Part shown: positions 30,710 to 42,162 of the stretch, piece after piece
How positions within the stretch are numbered: the first letter of the stretch is position 1
Layout of the letters: every line of letters begins with the position of its first letter
NCBI GenBank assembly: GCA_015680685.1
Contig: MNCI01004202.1
Location: forward strand, 203,968-257,951
Direction of reading: 5' to 3'
Source: Gnetum montanum
Lineage: Eukaryota; Streptophyta; Gnetopsida; Gnetales; Gnetaceae
Length of the DNA: 53,984 nt
Notes under the pieces: model-generated
Told to the model about the DNA's origin: nothing
Seen by the model: the letters and a program-made list of their open reading frames with translations, nothing else
Database searches by the model: none
Made by a program: the position numbers and the translations under genes

Positions 30710-32807
30710 TTTGCTACTACATCCTTTTATACTTGGTAGCAAGCTTTTACAATTTTCAATTTAGATTTTACCACATCTAATTTTTGTTGCACATCCTTTT
30801 GATCTGCAAACTCCTTTTCATACATGGCATAGACTGAAACTTTGTGTTATTCAAGCTTATCTCTCAATATACCTACTTTCAACATGGATAGATTAGCATA
30901 GCAAAGGTTTGCTAACCCCATGTACTCAGTTAGATCTTCAATCTTCAAGTTATTCTTCACTTCAGCTTGGTGGACATGAGCTAAGCTATCCAAAATTGGC
31001 TACCAATCTAGTGTTTTTGTTGTAATTGAATTAATCTTGGCCTTGGCCATTTGGATTTCCTTTTCATTAATTTACTTATACATTCCCACATGGTCTTTAA
31101 AGTGTTCTTTAAGCCTTTCATGTTTCTTGGTCTCATTTTTCCACATGCTTAATCTCAATTACTAATTTTTTTCAAATGGCATGGACTTCTTTCATTGATA
31201 GGATTTAGCTTTCTTTGACCAATTTATTCATGTATTGGTTGCCTCTAATGAATTGTTCTCATAGTTAAGGAATTCTAGGGATATCAAAGAGATTTTGCAT
31301 GACTTGTCCTATTTGCAACAATCAATTGAGGATATCTTTGTGTTCTGCTGGAGTCATGGACATACTAGCTAACATCTCAACATCTTTGGTTACAGCAATA
31401 TCCACTAGTGGTACAATGAAAACATTAAATAATTCCTTCATGTGGTTAGTAATTACTTTTGATTCTCCTGCTACATCTTTATGTTGCATCACCACGACTA
31501 TGGCTCCTTCTCCAATTTCTAACATGACTTGGAAAGATACAGTGTTTCTTGAAATTTATTGTGTCTAGTCATCATTCCCTCCTACTTATAGAGATACCTG
31601 TCCACTAGCAAGTCATGTTGATATTGTAGGCCTTATAGATTTATCCCTAACTTGATACAAAGCAAAACCTTCCCTTGCTCCCCAACTAAATTTTTCTACA
31701 ATCTACTACAAGTGACTCATGGAAGGTCTATATTTTTTTTGTGCTAGTGGAGCTCTCTATTTAGATTTGTCATCAACAAGCGTTGATCCACTAGGTATTG
31801 CTTATTCTTTCTATCTAATTAATGGAAGGTTACTTACTGATGTAGATCCTACTACTTCCTCAATGCTCATTGGCTTCTCTAGCTGATCCTTCTTTGGTGG
31901 CACTAGTTTGGACATTTCTACATAGGATTCATTCTAGGCTTTACTTAGAACATCATTGGTGTATCCCAGAATTCTTGCTTTCTTACATAACTTTCTAATG
32001 AGGTAAGGAAATGGTAGTGTGAGTTTCCCTACCTTCTTCTCTTCAAACCTCATCTATATCTCTATAAATAGCATATGCATAATGTTAGCATTAAGTTTTT
32101 CTATAAGGATTGCACTTCTTCGAATTGTATAAGTGAAACTTTTTTTGTCTCTTGGTAGGGAACAAGTGGTAACTTCCAATCTTGAAGTAAATCTTTTCTT
32201 CAGTAATTAATTCACTATAGTCCTTATTCTCTTTTCCATATGCTCTCTGCAACCATAGCTTCTTTGCATCAATGTTGGATTTGGTGGATATTTGTGCTAC
32301 ATTTTCTTTGACATTTGGAATATTAAGTGCCTTTGCAATGGCTTCAATATAATAAGGCACTGAGACTTCTTCAATCTTAATTTTTGCATAATCCTACTTA
32401 TTCTTCCAAAATTGGTACACTTTTTTTAGGTACCATTCACCATTGTTTGATAGAGTTGGCCATAGAGCAGAGGCCTAGAGTTAGGTCCTGATGCCCTTGG
32501 GAGAAAACTCCATGAATGGTCCAAAATTCAGTTCCACAATTAGTGTGGGCATAATGAACTTGTCTTGAATAGCTTAGAGGCAATCTACTGGAAAAATGAG
32601 GCATTGTCCTTGTTCAGGAGTTGGTGATGCCTCAACCTTGATCTACACAGATTGTTTAGTAGTAGGTGTTTTTTGGTGGATGTTGAAGGATTGGACTTCC
32701 TGCTCTGCTTGTGGCATTTGTTCTCTAGTCTATCCTCTACCTTGACTTTATGGTCTTTTACTTTTAAGCTATGATGATCCTTCTACTGTAGGTCTTTTGG
32801 GAGCCAT
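30710..32807 (-). pseudogene. ORF3 N-terminal and middle part of element B
   Basis: The ATG at 32807 opens MAPKRPTVEGSS. The N-terminal domain is at about 32090-32600: CLNLRP-like region, WYLKKVYQFW equivalent near 32420, and LNIPNVKENVAQIS at 32280-32330. The middle block with GEGAIVVVMQHKD is at about 31470-31520, followed by a coiled-coil region (31000-31300). It is interrupted at 30705 by the solo LTR and resumes at 23961. Many TAG/TAA stops. Same protein as at 33180-35980 but on the other strand. Confidence 0.7.
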
Positions 32808-33179
32808 CTTCATTCATCAAAGATTTACTTGAGCTTATCCAAGGATTTAAATAGATCTCTAGAAGTTCATATTCCTTTCTTGGATCCTTGGTTTTGTTTA
32901 AATAGCTTAATAGATCAATTTGTGACTAAAGAATAGAAAGGAAAGTTGCTAAAATTAATGATAAATGCGCCAATAACAATTTCATCTCCTTAGTTATACC
33001 GGGAAACTAGATTTGAAAACTACCTAAGCAAAGAGGATTAAATATTATAATCTTTTGGGGACATTTCCTCCTAATAATTAATGTCACATGAAGATAAAGC
33101 AAATTCATTAAGGCAAGCAGTAAGGTATAACCTAACCTTGATAACAACCTTACTAACGATTGGCCTCGTGTGATTGTAG
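32808..33179. other. Head-to-head junction between two ORF3 leaders
   Basis: 372 bases separate the divergent ATGs of B's ORF3 (32807, minus) and the plus-strand ORF3 (33180). The right end has a splice-site-like GTGTGATTGTAG|ATGGC. Somewhere in here B sequence changes to the inserted plus-strand fragment; no LTR or target duplication marks the change, so the fragment lost its 5' part by deletion or rearrangement. Confidence 0.55.
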
Positions 33180-35980
33180 ATGGCTCCAAAACGCGAACAA
33201 TAGGAGGGTCCTGCTCAAGGTGTGATCAAGCGACCTAGGAGAGGTGAAGGACAAGTTCCTGTCGAACAACATGTATAGCAGGAAGAACAATCATTTAGTA
33301 TCCATCAAGAAGACCCTACCACTCTACAATCAAGGCATGTAGAAGGAGGAGCTACTACAGTGTTTGAATAGGGATGACATCTCATGTTGCCCCAGAATTG
33401 TGTTCAGGCCATCCATGAAAGGTCCATATTAACTGCAATGATCATGGAATTGAACTTTGAACCTTTCATAGAATTTTCTCCGGAGGCCATTAGGGATCAC
33501 CTCAAAGGGTCCCCATTGTGGCCTACCCTCTCTAAAAGCGGTGCTTGGTACTTAGGGGAAATGTACCAATTTTGGCACAACAAAGAAGAAGGCACCACGG
33601 TTAATATTTTTGGTGTGACTATTGATTTCTCTGTTCAAGCCATTTCAAAAGTATTAAACCTTTCAAATACAGGGCCAAAGGTTGCTTAGTTTTCTACCTA
33701 TTTTAGACCATGATGTGCAATGAGTTTGGTTAGATAGGGCATATGACAAGGAAGATAAGACCTATGGGGAGTTGACGATGGAAGAGATGATTTATTTCAA
33801 AATAGGGACTTATCACATTTTCCCCACAAGAGATTTAAAAATAATTTCAACATATGTAGCAAGAGGATGTGCAATGTTGATGGGAAAGGTTAATGCTAAC
33901 CTACCTCATCTATATTTCATGGAGATCCTGAGGTGGTTTGAAGAATGGAAGATAGGGAAGTTTACGTTGCCCTTCCCTTGTCTTATCAAGAAGCTGTGCC
34001 ACCATGCTGGTATTAGAGGATACACCAATGATGTCCTCTAAAAAGCCCAAAATGCTTCGTATGCCAAACTACTAAAGCCACCAGCTGTAAGAAAAATCAC
34101 TGGTGAGACACTAGGATAGGAACAAGAAAAAGAATAGACGGTAGGGCCAACCGCAACTCAACTTGCAGAACCCAGCCAACTTCCAAGTACGAGACCCAGT
34201 CAACAACAAGAAGTAGGGCCTAGCACAGGCCAGTAGGATCAACCACCACCACTGCCACAAGATTACAGACCATCGATGAGCCATCTCAGGGCCATCGCTG
34301 AGACGATCAATTGGGGAAGTAGTCATGACACAAATCTCTTCCACGTCATCGATGATGTTGTACAACCTACGATTTCTATGGATTGCGCATGGGGTGAAGT
34401 GTCCATTCAAACAGGAGGATGGGAGAGTGCTTGTTCACAACAAATTTTAGGGAATGTTGTGTCCTTTCAGGTGCATTTGGAAACTGGTGAAGGGGCCATG
34501 GTGGTGGTCATGCAGCACCAGGATGCAATAGGAGCCACAAAAGTGGTTGAAAAATCACATTAAAGAATCATTCAATGTGCCTGTTGTGCCACCGGTAGAT
34601 CTTACAGGAGCACAGGATGCTCAAACTCTGGTCTGTTCCTCAATGACTCCTGTAAAACATGAGGATGTACTCGATTGATTGCTGCAAACAGGACAGGTAA
34701 TGACATCCTTGTTTGACATCCCACAGGATGTTACAGCAATACAATCAAACCTCATTTCCACCAAGGAGAAGCTGGTCTTGATAGAGATGAGGGTCGAGCA
34801 TGCTGAAGAAAAAGTGAAAAGATTGTAAGAAAGGCTCATGACCCTGCAAGCAGCACAGTGGGATCCTTCCCAATTTGTTCCCACAAACCAACTGGACACT
34901 TTTAGAACCGAGAAACTCAATAAACTATTGATAGAGAATAAAAGGGTGGTGGAAGAAAAAGAGAAGGCTGACTGGGATGCCTCTATGGCATAAGCATAAA
35001 CTTACGCACACGCCAAGGAACTCAAGGCCTTACAAGAGGAGAATAAACAACTTGTTGCTGACAACCTTCAGTTGACCTTTGTGGAGAAGCAAAAGAATGT
35101 TCTTGAGGAACATTTTTAGTAGTTGCAAGAACAACTAATCAGGGTCAACTAGGACATGAACCATTTAGCCAGGGAAAATCAAACCCTCTCAATGGAGAAG
35201 GTGCATGCCATCTGTCAAAAGATGGCCATTGAAATAAGTGCGTGGTAGAATGAGGCTAAACAACATGAGAGGCTAAAGGAGCATTTTTGAAACCTAGTGG
35301 GGATGTATAAATAAATCATCAAAAAGGAGATCCATATGGCCAAGGGCCACATCAACACTCTTAGTGCTCAACACACTGATCGGTGGGCCATACTAGACAC
35401 ATACACGTTTGCCCACTAGGCGGAAGTTAAGAGTTGGGACCTACAGATCCAGGACCTTATAGAGTACATGGAGTTGGCAAACTAGTAGTATGCCAACCTT
35501 GCCATGTTAACAGTAAGACACCCAAGAATAGAGCTCGAGCAATAGGTAGCCACCACCTACGCCAAATATGAAATAGAATTTGTAGAACACAAGAAAACAT
35601 TGCAAAAATTGGAGGTTGCAAATTCTAAACTCGAGGTGTTTAAAGAAAGCTACTAGGAGTAGAAAGGTGTTGCAAAAAACTTGGCTCGATGGCTCACAAA
35701 TTTTTAAAAATACAGAGACAAAGCTAGAGCCTATGAGGAGGAACAGTGGGTGTTTTCAGCTTGGCATGTCAAAGAAAATAAAATGTTTCCGCAACTACCA
35801 TGCCCATGGGAGATGCCAACTCCATCAAACATTAGAACATTAGCATGGATGGCACAGGATCCTCAAACTGAAGAGGAGAAACTCCAAGACATACTTCAAC
35901 GCCATCAAATCCCAAGACCTGGAGAGCAAGACAAGGAAAAGGCACCCATGGAGGAGCCACCGCCACCAAGAACTACATGA
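33180..35980 (+). pseudogene. ORF3, longest copy (about 930 codons), plus-strand fragment
   Basis: Starts MAPKRE after a splice-site-like TGTGATTGTAG and ends MEEPPPPRTT, TGA at 35978. N-terminal domain 33384-34041: LTAMIMELNFEPF, GSPLWPTL, GAWYLGEMYQFW, then FGVTIDFSVQAISKVLNL and, later, MIYFKIGTYHIFP. Linker rich in P/Q. Conserved block SFQVHLETGEGAMVVVMQHQ at about 34465-34530. Long coiled coil from about 34720 to 35720 (heptad-like LKALQEENKQLVADN). C-terminal block AWHVKENK...QLPCPW...TLAWMAQDP. About ten of sixteen stops in the coiled-coil half are TAG where Gln is expected. Position before the polypurine tract is that of an env-like gene, but I see no signal peptide or clear transmembrane segment. 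Confidence 0.75.
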
Positions 35981-36132
35981 GTTCCACCCAATTTTCTCAT
36001 GTTGTGTCTCAATTTTTTTCTAATTCCACACTACGGCATGAATCCATTCTAGTCAGTCAATAATCCCATACCTATCCACTTTGTAATCAATGGAGCTTGT
36101 TCTCACTTTAACTTGAGGATGAGTTTTCATTT

Positions 36133-36145
36133 AGTCGTGGGGCTA
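36133..36145 (+). other. Polypurine tract of the plus-strand fragment
   Basis: AGTCGTGGGGCTA directly before the LTR start TGATAAGTC. Confidence 0.8.
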
Positions 36146-36988
36146 TGATAAGTCATGAATTGTTGGCTGCGATATCACACCCACGATATCGCGTACGTGA
36201 TATCGCATATGTGATATCGCAGCCTAGACACGATATTAGATACACAATATCACGGTTTGTCTCCTCATCTATAAATAAGAGGTAGGAAGATTTGGTTAAG
36301 GAGCTAGTTTTTAGTATTAAGGTAGGGACTTTTTGTTAGTTTTTCCTCTCAACCCTTTCTCCCAGTGCATGCCCGTAGTGTGATGATTGTAATTGTATGG
36401 CATCCTTATTCGAGTGTGACATACTTGGACATGCACATGACTGGCAATAAAGATCGAGATTACTTCATCATTGCAGCATCCACTTAGCTTAATTAATTAA
36501 TTGTTATTGTTATTTATTACTTTTTTAGTTAATATCTCTTTACCCTTATCTCCTAGTAATGTAGAATGAGTATGACTTAATCACGAGCATTTAAGTGTGA
36601 CTACTTGGTAACCCAATAGCATACCTAGGCCATGCACTTGGTAATCCCAGTGGTAGTCGTGCATGAGGTCCAAGATGTATATGGATGATTAAGGAAGGGA
36701 TGCTCATCGCACTTAGGCTAGTTAGATTCTCTGTCACCCTCTCTCTCCTAGCTTAGTTGATATTATTTTCCATCATACCCAGGAGTAGCAGTAGTGTAGG
36801 AACACATCATACACCTCACTCTGGACTAAACGATACGTGACAAAGCTAATACTAGTCTATGTGGGAAGACAGTGAACTACAATATATGAGTAACTATCTA
36901 GATACCACAACTAGTCCATCAACGGAGTTCAATTGTATCATGCGTGAAGCACTTGTATTCGTATGGTTGAGTGTAGGGGTACTCATCA
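36146..36988 (+). repeat. 3' LTR of the plus-strand fragment
   Basis: 843 bp, TGATAAGTCATG to GGTACTCATCA. U3 has four or more GATATC palindromes (36170-36255) directly upstream of CTATAAATAAGAGG; CAATAAAGATCGAG near 36450. Joins B's gag at 36989. No matching 5' LTR in the window. Confidence 0.88.
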
Positions 36989-37480
36989 AATGTGAATGAC
37001 TAGTATCTAAGAATGAGATCCATGAGTCTAATATAATTTCTCTACTTGGTATGAAACATCTTCTTTTTCTTCCAAGAAAACTATATGTGGTGCCTTCTTC
37101 CCTTTGTCTTGTTCATATCTTGCATTCATGATTGTATTTCTTGTTACTTTAGCCTATGTTGGCTGATATGGCCTAGTCATGTTTTTGTTGACTTGATATC
37201 CTTCTTGCACATGGCCAAGATTTGACCTCATGAGGACTACCTAAAATATTGATGGTGCAGAATATTTAGGTGGCAAGACAACATTATCCTATAAGTCTCT
37301 CCATCTAAGTTATTCATCTTGATAAAACATGAATGTAAAATCAGGATAATAAGGATCATTATCAACATATGAAATCCTAGTTTGTATTGGTGCACTCCAA
37401 TCTTCTTCATTGTAATCTCTATTATGATTTTCATTAAGATCAATAACATGTGAAGATTTTACTTTAGTTGTAGAAGCCAT
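36989..37480 (-). pseudogene. Gag N-terminus of element B
   Basis: The ATG at 37480 opens MASTTKVKSSHV. The recognisable block DFTFMFYQDE-stop-LRWRDL-stop-DNVVLPPK matches gag of L (FTFILHQDEHLQWRDMEGN) and R. Then APSIF-stop-VVLMRSNL. Stops are TAA/TAG at Gln-like positions. Truncated at 36989 by the plus-strand fragment; the capsid core and nucleocapsid are absent from the window. Confidence 0.65.
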
Positions 37481-37606
37481 TTTAGTTTATTTGATGCTTA
37501 ATTATGTATATGTTTTAAGAAATTTTTCCTAAGTATGAAATATGTGCTTGATGATACTCATTACAACAAACTTTGTAAAATCAACTAACTAGTAAACATT
37601 GACATA

Positions 37607-37624
37607 TCCCCAACAGCAGCATCA
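37607..37624 (-). other. Primer-binding site of element B (decayed tRNA-Asp type)
   Basis: Minus strand TGATGCTGCTGTTGGGGA; 12 of 18 positions equal TGGCGCCGTTGCCGGGGA, and all six differences are transitions. Confidence 0.6.
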
Positions 37625-37625
37625 A

Positions 37626-38093
37626 TGATAAGCAGTTGGGTATTCCAACACTCAACCATATAAGTCACAAGTTTTCATGCATCATAAAATTATAATCCGT
37701 GGATAAACAATGTAAGAATACTAGCAAATTGATGTTAAGTTTGTGATCGTTGTCTTCCCACTTAGAGTTAGTGTGGTGCAAATCGTATAGTTTAACTCTT
37801 AATGAGGTATATGATAAACTGATGTTGAGTGGCCCTTAATAAGGCTAAGTGTAAACATAGTGAAAGTGGATGTGAATTCTATTTCTAAGTACAATGGAAA
37901 TGTAAAACTATTCTATCCTATGGTGATAAGCATCCATTCATGGTTTTCCATACATGTCCTAGGCTAATGTAACTACTACTGGGATTATCGAGTCACTTTA
38001 CTACTAAGCAAATCAAGCAAAGTCACTATTGGATTATCAAATAATTGTACTTTAGACTCGAAACCATTTGTACTTATTTTTCCTTGCTAATAA
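37626..38093 (-). repeat. 5' LTR of element B, broken
   Basis: Begins TGATAAGCAGTTGGG and matches 22552 onward for about 470 bases, ending abruptly at about 38093 just before a SINE-like sequence. The rest of the LTR (core promoter side) is missing. Confidence 0.8.
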
Positions 38094-38099
38094 ACATTG

Positions 38100-38215
38100 G
38101 AATGAGATGTTAACCTAATGGTAAGACTCTTAATTTAGAAACTTCAAATCATGGATTCAATTCTAGTGGATAATGTTAAGTTATGACGTTCTATTTTGAC
38201 TATATATTTTGGGGG
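38100..38215 (+). mobile_element. tRNA-derived SINE-like copy a
   Basis: TTAACCTAATGG (38110-38121) resembles a Pol III A box and GATTCAATTCT (38154-38164) a B box, with tRNA-like spacing. Aligns with copy b over about 110 bases (GGTAAGACTCTTRATTT, then TGGTGGATAATG-type end). It sits at the point where B's LTR is lost. Confidence 0.55.
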
Positions 38216-38610
38216 TAAATATTATTAAAAAAAATTTGGTTCTAAATCCTTTCACCCTTCAAAACAATTCATAACATTGAAATTCCCCATATAATTCATA
38301 TCATTAGAATTCTTAAAGTGATCATAATTTGAAACTTTTGACTTTTTAATATTAAGATTCCTAATCTTCTAGGGCCTCATGACTCTCATAATTACATTAA
38401 ACTCTATCAATATGAAAGATGTTGGAACCTAAAATAATTTGACCATAAATACATCCTAAAACATATAGCCAATAGGATACAATAAGCTCACAACCTAAGC
38501 CACCTTCTACTTGAATTGGTAACATTTTTCTAACAATATAATGTCCTCAATGGATGGTGTTAAAACTTCAAACATTTTTTTAAGGAAAGTTCTTAAAACC
38601 TAAAACAATG

Positions 38611-38725
38611 AGGTATTAGCCTAGTGGTAAGACTCTTGATTTGAAAACTCTAAGGTATGGGTTCAATTCTGGTGGGTAATGCTAAGTTATAAAGTTCTAA
38701 TTAAACTATACTACAATTCTTTTGG
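38611..38725 (+). mobile_element. tRNA-derived SINE-like copy b
   Basis: A box TAGCCTAGTGG (38617-38627), B box GGTTCAATTCT (38660-38670), 32 bases apart. Better preserved than copy a. Similarity ends near AACTATACTACAATTCTTTTGGG; no A-rich tail or target duplication was recognised, so ends are approximate. Confidence 0.6.
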
Positions 38726-38729
38726 GATT

Positions 38730-40015
38730 TCAACATCCACCCCCCAATCCTAAGACATATAGTCAAGCAAGTTTTTAAGGATTGGTTATGAGAATGAAAA
38801 CTTCAAAAGGTATATTCAAAATCTTTAGGTTCTCTCTTCTATGTTAATGATCAAATGTACTTTAAATTTTTTTTAGTTATTATTCATTTATTTTGGGATC
38901 TAACTTCTCTCCTTTTAATGTATCATGTTGGATATACAATTTGGGATATCTATAATTAAATTATTTTATATTTTAACCTTCCTAAAATATTATTGTTAAA
39001 GTAATATATGTGGTTAAAAAAGTGGAAAGGATGTTGAACCCCCAAAAATAATATTGATAATAGGAAAAAAAATATTTCATGTACATGTGACTTTTTCCTA
39101 ACCACCTTAACTTTTCAACAAATTTTAATCTTTGTTATTACTTTTTCCTTTTTATTTTCATAACCCTATTTCTTATTTTCTCTTTCTAGTTAATATCCCT
39201 AAGGTTCAAACACTCATAACCAATACATATAGACTTTAAATCAAAAATACATTTGGATCTACAAGATTTATATTAACGACATTACATGTTCACATACTAA
39301 AACCCTATATGAGATCGTTCATCATATCCTTATAGTCCAAATGCCAAAATTTTTGTAGAACTTTTAGCAAATTGAAAATGTGATCTCTTAAGAACCATGA
39401 CTCTAATTTTAGTGAACTAAGTGTTAAAATCGGTATTTTTTTAATGTCTTATATGCATTGGCAAGCTCAAGTACTAAGCAAGACATCACCCTAAGACACT
39501 TTCTTAACAAAGTTTTTTTATGCAAGGTCTCATAAGAACATAATTAAGCATTTGCATTTCCATTTCCATTAAAAATAAGCTTAGATTTCTAATTTGATGA
39601 CAAAAAGTGATAGAAGATATGGCTTGGGTAAGGTTAGGGTCTAAAATGCTCCATGAATACAATATTATATAATCACATATGCACAATAAAGAATTAAATA
39701 TGTATTAGTAAATGTGCATATTAAAAAATAAATATGTATAATTGAATGTACCTAAAAACTAAAATGTGCATATCCAAATACTTTTAAAAGCATGATAACT
39801 AATACAAAGTAAAACTTTTATGCATAATTACATTTCAATATTTAACCATAAAATATATATAGCTGAGTATCAATAGTAGTAAAAACAAAGTATACAAAAC
39901 TTTAGCAAATATTGTATTCACTTAAGTACAACAACAACAACAATAATAATAGTAAGAATAATATTATAATCTTATTTTTTAGTCAATGAAACTAAACTTA
40001 TTGAAATGCATTTTG
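38730..40015. other. AT-rich stretch, no gene seen
   Basis: No ORF with recognised features. A short CAA/TAA microsatellite (ACAACAACAACAATAATAAT) sits near 39930. Confidence 0.5.
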
Positions 40016-40019
40016 AAAT

Positions 40020-42157
40020 GGGATCTAGGTGACCAAACCTTGAAATAACTCACGTTAAGAAAGCGGAATATGAAAGCAAACTAATGAAGGATGTCATGTA
40101 TGATGAAATAATATTAAAAATTAAAGATTTTTCACAACGTATGGATATGTGTGAGATGTGTCAAAAGGTCACTACATTAGAAGCCAAGTTCACTACTTAG
40201 GAAGCTAGGACCGAAGTAAATCAAAATGATGATTAATTAAAAGAAATCGTTGAACAAAAAAATTACACGAAAATAAAAATTACTACATTAGAAGTTATTA
40301 TTGAAGCAAATCCAACAAACAATCAACTTGAGAAAATTGGTGAGGAAGCTCACATGGATTTGGTAATATGCAAACTTCTTAATGAAGAAATAGAAAGGAA
40401 TGAAAAATCCTATAATGTTTATTTTGTTGAGATAGAAGAAAAAAATTAAAAATCTAGTTTAAGAAGTAATAGTAGTGATGAATAAGCATGTCTAGGAACA
40501 TTGTTACTAAAATAAAGGATGCAATTTGTTCTTGGCCTAAAAATGATAAATCTAAGTACATTGCTGCTAAACTTCATTACACATGAGATAGATCCAAAGT
40601 CTAGGAACATCACAATCACTTAAATATTTATAAAATTTGGATCAATGAAGATCTCACCAAAAGATAACTTACAAAAAAGAAGCACAAGTAGAAGGTTTTG
40701 TAGCTTTTTGGATGTAAGAGGTAATGTAGTAATTACCAAAATAAAATATTCAAAAAACTTCACAAAGAAGATATAAAATATCTTTACTATGGATTTTTAA
40801 ACATTGATGCATCAATATCAAATAAAGTGAAGGTGTTATATAATATATCTTTCTTTAATAAAGTTGGCATTTTTGGTATTACTAGGACATGAAAAATTGA
40901 TGACTCTTCAAAAATTTCTATTCCAAATTTTTGTTTTATCTTTTCCTTACAAAAGAAATGTAGATTGTAGAAGACCTTTTAGAGGTTTAGCTATTTTGAT
41001 TGGAAATTTTCTTCATAAGAAAGTCGAAATATAAAAGGTAGATAAATATAGTCAATATGTTTGGCTAAAAATATGATAACAAAAACCTCTTTTATTTTTA
41101 GTTTATTACTACTTTGCACCTAGAGAAGCAACTCTTTATGAATGAGAAGGTTCATCACTAGATTTTTTCCTTTAATCCCTTAGCATGAATATTACTAGTT
41201 TTACCTAAAGAGGAAAAATCTACATATGTGATGACTTTAATGCTAGAAGTAGTTCTAATCATATCCCTATTAGTCCTTTAAGTCCTTAAAGCTTTTTAGA
41301 ATATGAAAAATGTATAGAATGGAATTCTTTGAAAATAAATAATGTAATCACATGGGAAAACATTTGTTAGAAACAAGATAAGGACTAGAATTATTGGTTC
41401 TAAATGGCATCAATAAATATCCAAAATTAGGTAGCTTCATTTTGCAAGACTACAAGGCAGCTCTAGTATTGATTTTTTTTCTTTCTAGTTTAGAAAATAT
41501 TAGTAGCATTAAATGTTTTGAAGTAGATCAAAAAATAATTGAAGCTTGTCATCTTTCTTTCTACTTCATGTTATTAATAGATATAAAATATATTAGATAT
41601 TCTAGGAGGTGAAATCATATTAAAAAAAACTACAAAAATGGAGGATTTTTAAAATGAAACTTAAAAGATTTGGAATCCAAGTGTGAATCTTACAACAACT
41701 CTAATTATAGTTACCCTAAATACTTCTAACGGCTAAAGTACAAATAATTAACAATGATTTGATGAAGAATGTAAGATAACTAGAATTTTATTGAAAACTA
41801 AGAAGTCATTAGAAACTATTAAGGCATATAAAAATCTAATTTGAACTATGAAGAGGGAATTTGTAAAATAGAGATAAAATAGTTTATTAAAAATGATGAA
41901 AAAAGATCCCACATGTTTTTGGCATTCATTTCAAAGCAAGAGAAGAATAAACTATGCCTTCTCTGTTAAAGATATTGAAAATTTTTATCAACCTTTGTTT
42001 CATAATGATAATAAAATAGAATATTTTCATAACAATGTTAATACATTATTTATTTATTTTTTATGAGACAATACATGGAATTAAAAAACTGGCATCGGGA
42101 AAAACTACTAATATAAATAAACTAGTTTAGCTATATATTTATGATATATATCTATTA
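40020..42157 (+). pseudogene. LINE, 5' part: ORF1-like coiled coil and AP endonuclease
   Basis: 40060-40480 reads as a charged helical protein (KVTTLEAKFTT-stop-EARTEVNQ), like LINE ORF1 coiled coils. From about 40950, broken frames read RPFRGLAILIGNF, YSQYVWLKI, FAPREATLYE and IYICDDFNARSS (about 41218-41255, the endonuclease GDFNA motif with the Gly as Asp), then GSFILQDYKAALVLIF at about 41425-41475 (the terminal DY motif). 41850-41960 matches the endonuclease-RT linker (MMKKDPTCFWHSFQSKRRINY). The RT continues at 52271, beyond element R. Confidence 0.7.
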
Positions 42158-42162
42158 CTTGT
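42158..42162. repeat. Target duplication of R, left copy
   Basis: CTTGT, matched at 52266-52270 on the far side of element R. Confidence 0.9.

Larger units (their letters stand above)
22552..38093 (-). mobile_element. Element B: pol-less Ty3/gypsy element split by nested insertions
   Basis: The 3' LTR is 22552-23447 and the 5' LTR 37626 to about 38093 (broken). Between them, native B sequence is 23448-23961, 30705-32807 plus leader, and 36989-37625. It carries a gag N-terminus and ORF3 but no protease, RT or integrase. Insertions inside it are the solo LTR (23962-30704, containing M) and a plus-strand fragment (somewhere in 32808-33179 to 36988). The presumed left target duplication is CTTGT (22547-22551); the right end is destroyed. 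The most decayed of the gypsy elements by CpG loss. Confidence 0.75.

Noticed and set aside
35616-35980. Two overlapping plus-strand ORFs as separate small genes
   Set aside because: The 35750-35980 frame is the C-terminal end of ORF3; the 35616-35843 frame is a shifted reading of the same region.
38611-38670. A functional tRNA gene at the A/B-box sequence
   Set aside because: The acceptor and anticodon stems do not pair, and a second diverged copy lies 500 bp away, which fits a SINE or tRNA pseudogene better.
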